In this document: piece after piece, positions 22,380 to 33,229 of the stretch | How the letters are laid out: the number at the start of each line of letters is the position of its first letter | Numbering within the stretch: position 1 is the stretch's first letter | Assembly: GCA_963930645.1 (NCBI GenBank) | Contig: OZ005648.1 | Span: forward strand, 243,327,436-243,391,435 | Direction: 5' to 3' | Length of the DNA: 64,000 nt | Origin: Salticus scenicus | Lineage: Eukaryota; Arthropoda; Arachnida; Araneae; Salticidae | Program-made: the position numbers and the translations under genes | The notes under the pieces: generated by a model | What the model was told of the DNA's origin: nothing | What the model saw: only the letters and a program-made list of their open reading frames with translations | The model's database searches: none

Positions 22380-23190
22380 AAGCTACAAGCCTGTTCCGGC
22401 TTCAATCCATCTTTTACGTGGCCCTTCCCTGTCTCTTCTCCCCCTTGGCCCATATTTCAGAGCTGCCTTTAGCATACGGTCAGAACCCATTGATTCTAGA
22501 TGTTCTCTTCATTTACTTCTGTAGTTCCTTATAGTATACAATTATTGGCCTAATTTTTAATTTCCCCCTGATGTCATTATTTCTTGTTTTATCTATTATA
22601 CAACATCACTTCACACTCCTTAGAAATTTCATTTCTGAAGACTGTACTTCTCTCTCATAACTATTTTTGGACGTTCAAGTCTCGCTTCCATATAATAGCG
22701 TTGGTATTGCCATTGTTTTGAAAACTTATTATTACATTAAAAAACTTATGCCATATGATACCATATAATATTATAAAGTTTGAAAAAATATACCATATTA
22801 ATAAATAAGTTATATAACTTTTCAATGCTTAGTAGAAAGTAGAATTTTGTAATCAAATTAATTATATTAATTTTTAATTTTTAATTCCCCCTTCATGTCA
22901 TTATTTCTTATTTTATCCATTATAGAACACTACTTCACACTCGTCAGAAATTTCATTTCTGAAGACTGCATTTCTCTTCCATAACTCTTTTTGGGCGTTC
23001 AAGCTTCGCTTCCATATAATAGCTTTGGTATTGCCATTGTTTTGAAAAATTATTACCACATTAAAAAAATTAATATGATACCATATAATATTATACATTT
23101 TGAAAAAATATACCATATTAATAAAAAAGTTATATAACTTTTCAATGCTTAGTAGAAAGTAGATTTTTGCAATCAAATTACTTATATTAC
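22380..23190 (-). pseudogene. LINE (endonuclease/RT type) pol 3' fragment with internal tandem duplication
   Basis: The minus-strand translation gives 'MAIPKLLYGSEA', 'SSEMKFLTSVK' and 'DKIRNND' in the upstream copy (about 23050-22905). A second copy at 22740-22590 reads similarly, and then comes 'YGPRGRRDREGPRKRWIEAG' near 22460-22390. This order (..LLYGSE.W.., ..EMKFLRSVKG.., RIRNE.IR.EL.., GRR..GRPR.RW) is the C-terminus of pol in arthropod non-LTR retrotransposons. Units of ~320 bp (22554-22876 and 22877-23190) are tandemly repeated. Stops and frameshifts make it dead. Confidence 0.75.
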
Positions 23191-23261
23191 TTATTGACAT
23201 AAAAACTAACTATAATGATACAGATAAATGTAAAATTTAGATTATAGTGCAATCAAATTAA

Positions 23262-23298
23262 GTAGCACGTTTTTTTTTTTTTTTTTTTTTTTTTTTTG
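23262..23298. repeat. Poly-T tract
   Basis: About 27 uninterrupted T residues near 23271-23297. It may be the tail of a minus-strand retroelement insertion, but no body is recognised. Confidence 0.8.
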
Positions 23299-23579
23299 TT
23301 ATAAGTTCTATTTTAGGCAATATTTTTAGATTTAACTTTTGGAAATATAACTAACCGTACGAAGTATTTACTACTGACACGCAGATGAAATACGTATAAA
23401 TATAAAATATTTCTTTTAACCAGTAAGATACCAGTTGAAACCAATCCCATAAAATGATGGTAGTTGGTGAAATTTTACAGTTGTAAAAGATATTTAATAA
23501 ATAATTAAATAATCATGTACAAAACAAACTGTCATATTTTAAAAGAAGAAGTTAAGCATGAAACTATTTTTTTTTTCTA

Positions 23580-24208
23580 CACTGTAAAAAATGCTGCTGT
23601 AAAATTACGGGCAAAGCCCGGCAGCAGAGATTCTAGTCATAGCCCGTAAAAATACATTTAGACGATGAATGATGTATCGCCAGTAATTTTACGCTGTGGT
23701 GAAACATACAACCAACCTGCAAAAAAAGTAGCATTGACCGTAAAATTAAAAGTTAAAGTTTGAGTTTCTCGAATGATTTAAAAAAGTTTCTTGCAATTAT
23801 TACAGATGCGTGCAGGGAGAAATCCACAACACTAAAAAACTTATTTATTTTTTTACACGCAAAAGCTAATTTATTAATTTTCATGTGAAGCAAACCGTCT
23901 TGGGTAGCCCGGGATTCGAACTCACAATCACCTGCGTCAGAGACCAGTGCTTTGCCAACCCAGCCGATGGTATCGGAGAGACTGTTCTTTACAAAAACAA
24001 ATAAAGTCAACATCAGAACTGACTAGTTGATAAATCTTGTCATATGCACCAAAAGACTTCTGGAAAGTTTTTTAAACCGATTTACAGCACAATGTGAAGT
24101 TACAAATCTTCAATTATTTTTACAGAACTAGCTATACAAATTTACAGCAACCTATACTGTATTTATGTTAAAAAAAGTGCTTTATTTTTACAGAAATTTT
24201 TTACAGTG
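23580..24208. mobile_element. CACTGTAAAAAAT-ended element (MITE-like)
   Basis: The left end is CACTGTAAAAAATGCTGCTG and the right end is the inverse, ...TTTTTTACAGTG. Internal 'GTAAAATTACGG' and 'CCGTAAAATT' motifs recur. The same terminus appears inverted at about 26262-26273, so the family has at least one other piece here. No target duplication could be fixed. A tRNA-derived SINE lies inside. Superfamily uncertain. Confidence 0.55.
23836..23968 (-). mobile_element. tRNA-derived SINE nested in the CACTG element
   Basis: The minus strand reads GGGTTGGCAAAGCACTGGT (A-box-like), then GAGTTCGAATCCCGGG (B box), then a body ending in an A-rich tail (about 23860-23836 on the plus strand, T-rich). 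The tRNA-like head is at 23901-23968. A minus-strand frame over 23753-24013 is a by-product. Confidence 0.7.
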
Positions 24209-24231
24209 GTTAAATTGTTAACGTTCAAACT

Positions 24232-24422
24232 ATGCATAAAAATTATTTTATTTTTAAGACAATTTTAAAATCTAAATTTGCTATTTTTGACAAAATTAAA
24301 AAGTCAGTCAATTCTCATATTGAAAAAAAAAAAGCTTTTTTTTTTTCCCCTATAAAGAGTACGATACTGAATTTTGTGAAAAAAAATCTAACTATTCTTC
24401 GAAATCATTTTTATTTGTAAAC
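24232..24422. other. No gene; SINE flank
   Basis: A/T-rich frame without domain content; 24408-24422 is the left target duplication of the next SINE. Confidence 0.4.
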
Positions 24423-24654
24423 GGACTCGATTGGAATTGGGAATAAGGTCGATTGACTGCTGTAGGTCGTAGACCTGGGGGGAAGTGCCCTCCAAGGGGT
24501 CTTTCTGAGGGGTCCTAGCCCAAATTTACACAAGTTTCGGAGAAAACCACGGAAAACCCCGAACGGCTGCGCCAACGAGCGCGACCTGTGATCGATCCCG
24601 ACGCCTCACGTCTACCAGCTTTGAGCGCAGAACCGCTCGGCCGCTGGTGGGCCT
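24423..24654 (-). mobile_element. tRNA-Ser/Leu-like SINE, minus copy
   Basis: The minus strand begins CCACCAGCGGCCGAGCGGTT, where GGCCGAGCGGTT matches the A box of tRNA-Ser/Leu. The B box follows as GGATCGATCAC, and the 3' end reads CCTTATTCCCAATTCC. Flanks TTTTTATTTGTAAAC (24408-24422) and TTTTTATTCGTAAAC (24655-24669) form a 15-bp target duplication with one mismatch. The same family recurs in opposite orientation at 25083-25311. Confidence 0.88.
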
Positions 24655-24669
24655 TTTTTATTCGTAAAC

Positions 24670-25082
24670 ACTAGCACTAAAGTGGTAGTCTTATTTCAAG
24701 GTTCTCATTACAGGTAAATAATGGGTGAGACTTTCTCACCCTTTTTCATAAACAAAATGAAACTTTTGAAAACTATGTGAGATATCTGAAAATTAACCGA
24801 GACGCAGAATAAACTTTGAATAATAATAATAAATCTTTTACATTAATACAGAGAATTTGTATCTCCAATTAATACGATTTTTTTCATGGTTTTCGATCTT
24901 TATGGTTTCACTAGTGTGTGCAAGGAAGAAATAACTGGAGCCTAATTCTTTTTCATCCAAACAGGTTTTCATTATAAGGCCGATTTCAAATTGTGTTTAT
25001 GAAGTGTTACGCGTATTTGCACCTTTTAGAATAGCAGGAGAGTTTTTTTTTTTTTTTTTTTTTTAAGCTGTATTCCATTGAA
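24670..25082. other. No gene; spacer between opposed SINEs
   Basis: AT-rich with a T homopolymer at 25043-25064. No other feature. Confidence 0.45.
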
Positions 25083-25311
25083 GGGAGCCCACCAGCGGCC
25101 GAGCGGTTCTGCGCTCAAAGCTGGTAGACATAAGGTGTCGGGTTCGATCCTAGGTCGCGCTCGTCGGCCTAGCCGTTCGGAGTGTTCCGTGGTTTTCTTC
25201 GAAACTTGAGTAAATACGGGCTAGGCTCCTTTAGAAATACCCCCACGGCGGGCACTCCCCCTCTGGCTTAGGACCTATAGCAGTCAATCGGCCTTATTCC
25301 CAAAATCCAAA
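25083..25311 (+). mobile_element. tRNA-Ser/Leu-like SINE, plus copy
   Basis: Same family as 24423-24654. GGCCGAGCGGTT at about 25098 is the A box and GGGTTCGATCC near 25139 the B box. The tail reads CCTTATTCCCAAAATCC. TCCATTGAA flanks it on both sides (25074-25082 and 25312-25320). With its partner it forms a ~230-bp inverted repeat separated by ~430 bp. Confidence 0.88.
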
Positions 25312-25320
25312 TCCATTGAA

Positions 25321-26060
25321 TGAAGAAAGGACTGAAGTATTTCGAGACCAGAACCTGCTATATAAGATGTAATGTACAAATCTGATGGTCATATTCAGAT
25401 AAAACAGCTTTGTTTTTTAACAGTGAAGATCATACATAATAATCATAAGACTTACCTTCAAATGGTTAATTACATATTCATTTCATATTGAAATAAACTT
25501 TATTTTAGCATATTGTAAAAAATGCATTGTGAAAACAACATTAAAATTTTCCGTTTTCTAAGGCTTAACTAAAGGGCTAAGAGCAATTAGAATGCTGTAT
25601 GCTTAAAAAAAAAAAAAAAAAACTAAAATTTAAATTTAAAAAAAAAAATGCGTTTAGTGGATAAAACAATTATTAGGTTGTAGTTTGTGTTTTAGAAATC
25701 TGGCTTCAAATCAAGAAACCATTTTAGCTTTAGTTTTTAATGCTTTCTTGTTAATAGACAAAGAAAATGAATTTCATCAATATCAACTACTCACTTTCAG
25801 TCAGATGGAATTTTTTTGAATTAAAATAAGGAAACAATAGCTTATTAAAACCAATGGATGTTTCTTTGCGTCATGCGTGCATAATTAAACACATTCAATT
25901 AGTATGAATAAAAATCATAGTTTCAGTTTGAAAATGGAATTCTCTCTTGATGTCACTAAAATGATATCATTTGAAGAGATTTTCTCATAAGAAAATGGTT
26001 TGGTAAAAGATAATAGCAATTTGCGTAGATTAACGGCTTTTTCTCGTAAAAATAAAAAAA
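25321..26060. other. No gene seen
   Basis: AT-rich with A homopolymers near 25605-25650; no recognisable coding or RNA feature. Confidence 0.45.
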
Positions 26061-26274
26061 AAATTATACTTTCGAAACATTAATTTACGGGCTACGACCG
26101 TTTAGCTAGCAAAACGGTCATTTCCCGTAAAATTATACGGTTATTTCTTAAATTATGCTTCCAAAACATTAATTTACGGATTATGACCGTTTAGGTAGCA
26201 AAACGATCATTTCCCCTAAAATTATACGGTCAAATACCGTGTTTTTACATTTTTTTTTTTTTTTTACAGTGTAC
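26061..26274. repeat. Two ~88-bp tandem units beside a CACTG-type terminus
   Basis: Unit 1 (about 26061-26149) and unit 2 (about 26150-26236) both read 'AACATTAATTTACGG..TA.GACCGTTTAG.TAGCAAAACG.TCATTTCCC.TAAAATTATACGGT'. A T-rich tract and ACAGTG follow, the inverted terminus of the 23580 element family. The whole is probably a fragment of that family. The 26181-26369 minus frame is fortuitous. Confidence 0.7.
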
Positions 26275-26699
26275 CTTTGGTATAAACTATATTTAAATGG
26301 TAGCACATAATAAATTATTATCCTACAAATTTTTTTACATGTTGAAGAACATAATTTTTTATGTTGCAATAATTATCATACATATCAAGGCGACCAAACT
26401 GTGGCAACCTCTCGCAACGAACAGACAAAATATTATATTTATGTTACTTTATTCAAAATACAATTAATAAAGCGTAATTTATCAGTTTTCTTTAAGAATA
26501 TTTAAATAAGTAAATATTTTTTTTTTCGAAATGCAGTTGAAGGATGGTACCAAAAATTAATACTTTGTTAAATATATACAGTATTATGTAAATTAATGGA
26601 ATTATGGGTGATTTTTATGTTACAACTAACTAAAATCCTTATAATACAACTTAAATTACGCTAATTACTAGGAAATATGTCCTTTTTTATCTTTAATAT
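26275..26699. other. No gene seen
   Basis: AT-rich sequence preceding the Tc1 relic; may include a decayed transposon end that could not be fixed. Confidence 0.4.
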
Positions 26700-27950
26700 C
26701 AGGTTTTAGTCGTTTTAGCGTGAACTCTATTAGTTTTTGATAGTTTTCCATACACTCATCCCAATACAAACCTGAATGACCGCTTCTGTCATCTTTGTTT
26801 TTGCAGTGCAATCGATTTTGCGCAGTCTAATTTTCCAAATGGACCATAAATTCTCTAAAGGGTTCTGGTCGGGTGAATTCTCGGACCAATCTGGAACGAT
26901 TATCCATATATCCTGGAAAAATTTCAACGTTTCCTTCAACTTGCGGCAAGGAGCAGAATCCTGTTGAAGATGAAAATCGATTTATATTTTTGGCTTTTGA
27001 CTGTCACCAAAAATTGAACCCCCATGTAGAGGAAACACCCAAAACACCCCCTTTGACTGGGTGTTTTACAGTTTGCTCAATATGAGCTAGAGTACGCTGT
27101 TCGTTGTAGGACCTCCTCACGAATTTAGACTACTGTACCTGAACTGTGAAGTGAATTTCATCTGTAAATAAGACATTTTTTCAGTCTTCTGTATAGTTCA
27201 GCTAAAGTATTTTCTATCCCAGAACAGACTCTGTTTCTTCATGTGGTTATTGAGAAGTTTTCCTTTTGTAGTCAAATAGCCCTTTGAGAAGTTTTAATTC
27301 AGCAACCTGGAAATTAATTTTTGATAGAATGGTGTAGAAGGTTGATTTTTACCAACTATGTGAAAAATACCAGAGCCTGGAATCGAACCCCGGCCCTTCC
27401 GCTTAACGCGCGGATGCTCTAACCACTGAGCTACCCTGGTTGATGAAGTGTCGAGCTGGTTATCAGCCAGGGTAGCTCAGTGGTTAGAGCATCCGCGCTT
27501 CGATCCCGGCTCTGATATTTTTCACATAGTTGGTAAAAATCAACCTTCTACTCCATTCTATCATACATCCCTTTCCTCAGTTTCGAAAAGCTTTCCATGG
27601 ACAACTGAGTTATGTATTGGTACACCTGATGGCGCTAAGTCAAGTTGCAGGCAACTTGTTTTTCTCGGGTTCAACATGCTATTTCAACGAAAAAATTTAT
27701 CATCTCTTTGTGTCGTCTTTTTTTTATTCAACATCTGGCTGACCTCTTTTCACTTAAGCTGAATCTTTGTGCTTTTTACACTTCAAAATCTTGCTTATTG
27801 CCTTCTGATTCCTACCACACTCTCTGGTAATGTCACTTTGTGACATAGACTTGAGTTGACTCAAAGTAGCAATATTTTCAAGCTTCCTGGGTATAATACC
27901 TATCACGAAATTTAGTCTACACATACTCACTGATTAATGAATATATAGCT
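26700..27950 (-). pseudogene. Tc1-like (DD34E) transposase pseudogene
   Basis: Minus strand. The N-terminal helix-turn-helix text 'MSQSDITREC' and 'NQKAISKIL' lies near 27860-27780. The central core includes 'LVWG'-like residues near 27070-27000 in shifting frames. 'LQQDSAPC' carries the second catalytic Asp (codon 26960-26958). 'WSENSPDQNPLENLW' carries the catalytic Glu (codon 26855-26853). The Asp-to-Glu spacing is exactly 34 intervening residues, the DD34E signature of Tc1. Several stops and frameshifts, plus a tRNA-like inverted SINE pair at 27322-27563, interrupt it. The first catalytic Asp is probably near 27160 ('LIYR.NSLH'-like), not certain. Terminal repeats were not identified. Confidence 0.82.
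27322..27563. mobile_element. Head-to-head pair of tRNA-like SINE heads (inverted repeat)
   Basis: The right arm on the plus strand has AGGGTAGCTCAGTGGTTAGA (A box; about 27468-27487), CTTCGATCCCGG (B box) and TATTTTTCACATAGTTGG. The left arm is the reverse complement, including CCACTGAGCTACCCTGG and GGAATCGAACCCCGG. Outer tips TGATAGAATGG / CCATTCTATCA also pair. The right arm lacks ~21 bp between the boxes that the left arm keeps. Spacer ~20-30 bp around 27440-27465. Inserted in the Tc1 pseudogene. Either a SINE that inserted and was copied into an inverted dimer, or two opposed insertions. Confidence 0.85.
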
Positions 27951-28685
27951 TTGAATGATAAAACATAAAAATATTGGAGTGAAGTTTTCAAATAACAATT
28001 TCTAACAACAAGCAGGGAATTATATGCTATTTTTGAATGCTTTGACATCTGTCAATTGGTATTATACTATCGCAATATGCAAGAAATGCAAAAGTTCAGA
28101 ATGATTACGTTTATATCCACAATAATGTAGCATGTATTTCGAGAAATAAGGCATTTACAGTTATTGAATGAGATATGAATAAAAATCAAAAGTCTTGACT
28201 TAAGGTTTTTTTTATTAAAATTTGACTTCATAAAGCATTTCAATTTTCTATGAATATGTTAAAATTAATGAAAGTCATTTCAGAAAATGCAACACAAATC
28301 CATGAGAAGAAAATTTTACATTAAATAATGATTTAATTATCCCCATGCTGTTCACATATGTTATTTATCAATTCGGCCAATGTACTATAGCACTAAACTG
28401 CTGTAGTTAAAACTTTATATAATGCTCGCGACCCAGTGTATAAACATTGTATGAGAAATGCTTTTCTTAAAAATTCTAATTACAAGTCTTTAACAAGTTA
28501 GATAGTGAGTTATTCAGTTTATAAAACTAAATTAACTGTGAGAGTAAGTTATCATTCAGAAAAGTTCAACCTTTTTTTTTATTAAACTCTACATATTCAT
28601 ACAATGAGGAATTTGCTGATAAAACGCAGAATGTACATACAAAGCATGGGAAAAGAAAAAATTGTAAAATTTGCAAAAACATGTA
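27951..28685. other. No gene seen
   Basis: AT-rich DNA; the upstream end of the Tc1 element may lie here but no terminal repeat was recognised. Confidence 0.4.
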
Positions 28686-28819
28686 CAGTCGGTAACAAAA
28701 GTGTCCGGACACTAGCAAAAATTCCTATGTAAAAAAGTTACACTTCATACAGTTTTGTAAAATAAATCCTTATCGAATCATGTTCTTACACTGACTAAGA
28801 ACAATTTTGTTACCGACTG
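28686..28819. mobile_element. pal-MITE copy 4, internally deleted
   Basis: Starts CAGTCGGTAACAAAAGTGTC and ends AATTTTGTTACCGACTG with TA on both sides, but only 134 bp long. The left arm and centre are present to ACTGACTAAGAACA, and nearly all of the right arm is missing apart from the terminal ~17 bp. It can no longer form the long hairpin. Confidence 0.85.
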
Positions 28820-29039
28820 TATGTTGTAGCTGAACTGAAATTTAATGAAAATATTATATTCTTTTGTAATTCTTTAACCTCTGGATTTTCTAAAAAGATT
28901 TTTAGACTATTTTCATTGATAAAATGCCTTATATGCTATATAGTGAAACACTTTATATATCCTATTTAATTATTCACTTTGGCAAAATACCGAATTCTAA
29001 TTTGAGTTCAAGAATGGATTTTCATTGTTGTTCATAATC

Positions 29040-29380
29040 CACAATAGCCCATAAGTGTCGGCCAAATGAACTTTAATGTGCAAGAAATGACCGCAGAGTG
29101 GCACCCCAATTTCAATCCAGAACTTTAAATTTTAAGTTACAATTTTATATTTATAGTAGATTTTGCAAAATATTTTAATTACATCTTATTTAAAATATTG
29201 TTGCTTTAAAAATAACTTTTCATTTAAGTTATCAATGTTTGTTTTTTATTTAAATCTGTGACCATAGAGCGACGCCCCAAAGCCCATTCGGAACTTAAAA
29301 TTTAACTTACATTTTTATGTTTAGATTAGATATTGCATATTCAAAATATTGCAGTTTCTTCTGACTTAAACTGTTCTCCA
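29040..29380 (+). repeat. Two ~171-bp tandem units with SINE-like motif
   Basis: GACCGCAGAGTGGCACCCC (about 29089) and GACCATAGAGCGACGCCCC (about 29260) start two units. Each continues with 'CCAGAACTTTAAAwTTTAAGTTACA...TATG/ATTTATAG'-like text. The motif also appears near 21752 and inverted near 58675, so this is part of a dispersed family, possibly a tRNA-derived SINE body. Confidence 0.6.
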
Positions 29381-29638
29381 AATACATAAATAAATAAATA
29401 TATTTTTATTCATGTTGCTAATAGATTTTTTGCTTTACATAAACAGTGTAATGAAATCAGCCGGTAAGAAATAGGTAACGTAGTAAATAAACATTCAAAT
29501 AATTAAACATCTAAATATAAGAGTACAAGTCTTATGTTATAATGCATTATTTTAAAATAAATATTCACAGATAATGTTCATGTTTATTTATGCAAAAAAG
29601 AAATCTTTAAATAAAATTTAAAATATGAAAGTTTTCTT

Positions 29639-29642
<4 letters not shown>

Positions 29643-29713
<71 letters not shown>
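29643..29713. repeat. (TA)n-(TG)n compound microsatellite
   Basis: 29645-29673 is TA repeat, continuing into about 20 TG units to 29713. Confidence 0.95.
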
Positions 29714-29717
<4 letters not shown>

Positions 29718-29819
29718 GCATGCCTACTAAAATACTTTAAAACACATTGACAAATTTTAACAGCCTGTTTTGTATAAGCTTCATGCCTGTCCTTCTTCTT
29801 TCTATTCAAAGAAAATTTT

Positions 29820-30565
29820 ACTTTTTTTCTTAAACAAACAATTAAAAGAAAAGGAATTGAAAATGAAAATAAATTGTGCCTTTAAAGGCAAAATGCAGAA
29901 TCAGAGGACAAAATTAAATTGCCTCTGTAGGACACCACACCTGCTTTGAATGTTTAAGTATATAAATTACATTATGCTAACATCTAAAATTTCTTTTACA
30001 TGATATGATGAAAAAACAAACTTTTTTTTTTTTATTTATTTAGAGACTAACCAGAAATGAAATAAAAACTCCATAAAAATAAACTACACAAAAGAAAATA
30101 TATTTTGCACACACACGACTTACATTTTCTTTTTTTTTTTTTTTTTTTTTTCAGAATATTTTTATGTACATAATTTCCCGAAAACATTAATAATTTCCAG
30201 TTTAAAAATTTTTTTACACACACACAAAGTTAACAATATTATTTCTTTTTTCATTTTCAAATGTAAATTAATTTTATTATGTTAAATTTTCAGTCATTTG
30301 GACAGGATTTGAAATGTAAATTTTCAAAAATTTGTTCTTCTGATATTACTCTTTTACAGACTTTATTTATGTCTGATAAAGTTTCTAATTTTATCCCGCA
30401 CGATGTTTTTCATAGTTTTTTTTTTTTTTTTTTTTTTTCGTTAAGGAGACAAAATAAATATACAGTGATGTCTTCTTTTTCCACCACTCTTTTCTACTCG
30501 TTTCTAGAAAAGGGAATAATAATGAGACTAAATAACTAAATGACACAAAATTCTCTTAAAATTCT

Positions 30566-30600
<35 letters not shown>

Positions 30601-31000
30601 GAAATACTTAAAATTAAGACTATTATACTATAAAATCTCATATTATTAAAACTCATGTGTTTTCAGATGTGTGTCAGCTTTTTGAGGAAATGATATTTTA
30701 TAAACTACATATAATCATTATCTGTATTAATATACCTTGAATCATTTTCCTCTACAGGGGGAAATAGACATAATAAATAAAAATTTTACTTGCTTTTGTT
30801 GTCACAAAACTTTAAATATTTTATTTCTATAAAAATATATCTGATCCTATTAAGAGACCATATCAGTTACGTCTGGAAAATTGAAACCAACAAATTGTAT
30901 CTTTTCCAAGCATTGCATGTAGAAAACCAACAATTTTAAATTTAATACAGATAAACTAATTTTAAGACCCAAATCTGCACTTGAACTCGATCTATTTGAA
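29820..31000. repeat. Segmental duplication block (partner 59930-61400)
   Basis: Collinear with 59930-61400 in the same orientation. Anchors: 'CAGAGGACAAAATTAAATTG' (29902 / 60040), 'ATGTTTAAGTA.GTAAATTACATTATGCTAA' (29951 / 60088), 'ACACACACAAAGTTA' and 'TCGAATCATTTTCC'-like text (30740 / 61182). 29882-29950 is exon-like on the minus strand. Otherwise it consists of homopolymers (30118-30151, 30419-30438, 30566-30597) and unrecognised AT-rich DNA; the 30279-30539 frame has no domain content. Confidence 0.72.
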
Positions 31001-33229
31001 GATTTTTACATTTAAAAGAATTTTAAATATATTGTTAATCGTGATTTCGCTCTACCCCCTTTATGGGATCGTTGGAAATTTTACATCCAATCGCAATTTC
31101 TTAATTTTTTCTACATTTTCCGCGTGCCGATTCTCAATTTCTTATTGGCTAATCCCTCACATTCCATCGTATTCTATTGGTTAATTAAACAGTTGTAAAA
31201 TCCGATTCCTTTATTATGTATGGAAGCATTTTCGTTTCGTTTTCTTTCTTTTATTCACTGATTACGCTACGCGAAATGCTACCGAAACAGCTGCCTGCTA
31301 GTTAACTATTTTCTATGGCGCTCAAGATACTGTTTATTATTGCTGTGTTTATGTAGTTTTTCACTTTCTTAAAAAATAAATTGTTTACCAATTTTTGTCT
31401 TATATGAATATTATTTCTTTTAAATGTATTTTGTATTATGATAAAAATTGAAATTAAATATCAGTAATTCTTTTATTTAATATTCCACAGCTTCTTAAAA
31501 TATACGTATTAACGTTTAATAAAAAGAAAAACAACAATGCATAAATTTTAACAACTGTAACTTTTTAGTACTCCAATAAGAATAAAAATGAGCACGACCA
31601 CAAATATTTAACTGTAAAAAATAAAATGAAATTACAATTACACTTTCGAGTATTTATATATATATATATATACGAGTAAAAATGAAAAATTAAAATAGTG
31701 TAGCCACACTTCAGAAATAGAAAAGAAACTCAACTTTCATTTTATTACATGAAAATTTGTGAGTGTGGACAATTATTTAACTTGTTACTACCTTTTGCTT
31801 GTTGAGCTCATTAACCGCTGTATTCATCAATAACTTCAACTCACGATTAAACACAAATACTTGAAAAGCATATAAAGTTAGAGTTATACTTTTTAGCAAA
31901 ATCTGACGCTTTCCATCTGCCATCTAGCGGCATTCTTATTTTCAGTTATTTCAGCTGAAAATAAAGAATCAAAAATTATATGAAATATTTAACGATAAAT
32001 GGAAGAAACCGGGTGCCAAATTTTTTTCGAAAGTTGCACTCTCCCTTTAGTTCAAGTTAATGGTAAATGAGGCCACTTAACAACAGTGGAATAAAAAAAA
32101 AAATGCAATTATAAATATATAACTGAATAGTTTCATATAATATTACTTGTACATTAGGAATACTATATTAAAATTAACATTATAATTAATTAAGGTATTA
32201 ATTAAATCAGTAATTAATCATTAAATTTCAAAATATTTCTCGTTCATTCATTTTTGACTTAAACTAAATATTTATTTTCACAAGAAAAGACATTCTTAAC
32301 TTCAATCATAATTATGCGAAAAAAAAAAAATTCTCTTTTCATATTTTTTTTGAAAAAAAAATTCTTTTTTTTTTTTTTTTAATTGTAAAAAAACAAAAAG
32401 GGAAAATTGTAAATAAGATTTTGCAAAATTATATTAAAAAAGGAAAAAAAAAAAAAAACTATTAAATGAAGTTTTATGAAGATTCATAAAAAAAAAAAAT
32501 ATGACGCATGGAAAATTTTAAACTTGACAAATATACATAGAAATTCGCTGTGAGAAAATGATGTTTAAAGTTTTAATGTTACAACAGATTCAATTTTTGT
32601 TTACAAATATAAACGCTTGTAAATAAATCTGAATGGTAGGAAAAGGAAAAACACCTTTTGCTACACATTACAATTGTTATGTAGTTGAAATTAAAATATT
32701 AATAAAAGTTTACATAATATTCAATTTCGTCATATTGGAAGTCCACTGACGCTTTAAAGCTCATTAACCACATAAAGACGAGACGGATACAAATTCTAAT
32801 TACACTAGTCGACAAAAATTTTTTTGGTGGGAGTAACATAAATGAAATTAGTTATTTTCAACTAATTCTGTAATTCAGAATTAAAAAATAATAGTGAAAA
32901 ATCTGTAACACGTCCAGTTTTTTTTTCTTTTTTTGTTATGATTATTTAATCTGTACTGGAAGCAATGTACAAAAGTCTTTAGAAGATATGCATTATTACT
33001 ATCGATATTATTAATTTAGCATGGGATACTGTTAATATGGAGATAATATACATATTGTAGACTAAACAGAACATAAATCATGGAAAATACACTAAATGAT
33101 TGAATTGTTATTATTTGTTATTTTAAAACCAAAATACAAAAAATAGGCTTTTTTACGTCTTGTGTTAAATGTGTACCTTGTGATTTTAATAGGAATAGGT
33201 CACAAGCACAGCAAAACTTATCGGGTACG
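31001..33229. other. No gene; AT-rich with scattered duplicated blocks
   Basis: 31750-31815 resembles 34640-34715 and 61720-61780 ('AAAATTTGTGAGTG.GGACA...TTTGCTTGTTGA'). 32750-32815 resembles 34700-34760. 31640-31675 is (TA)n, and many A/T homopolymers lie at 32320-32500. No coding signal recognised. Confidence 0.5.

Noticed and set aside
27387..27495. Possible genuine tRNA genes
   Set aside because: tRNA-like boxes are present in both arms of an inverted repeat, but no complete acceptor stem pairing or cloverleaf of normal length was found; better explained as SINE heads.
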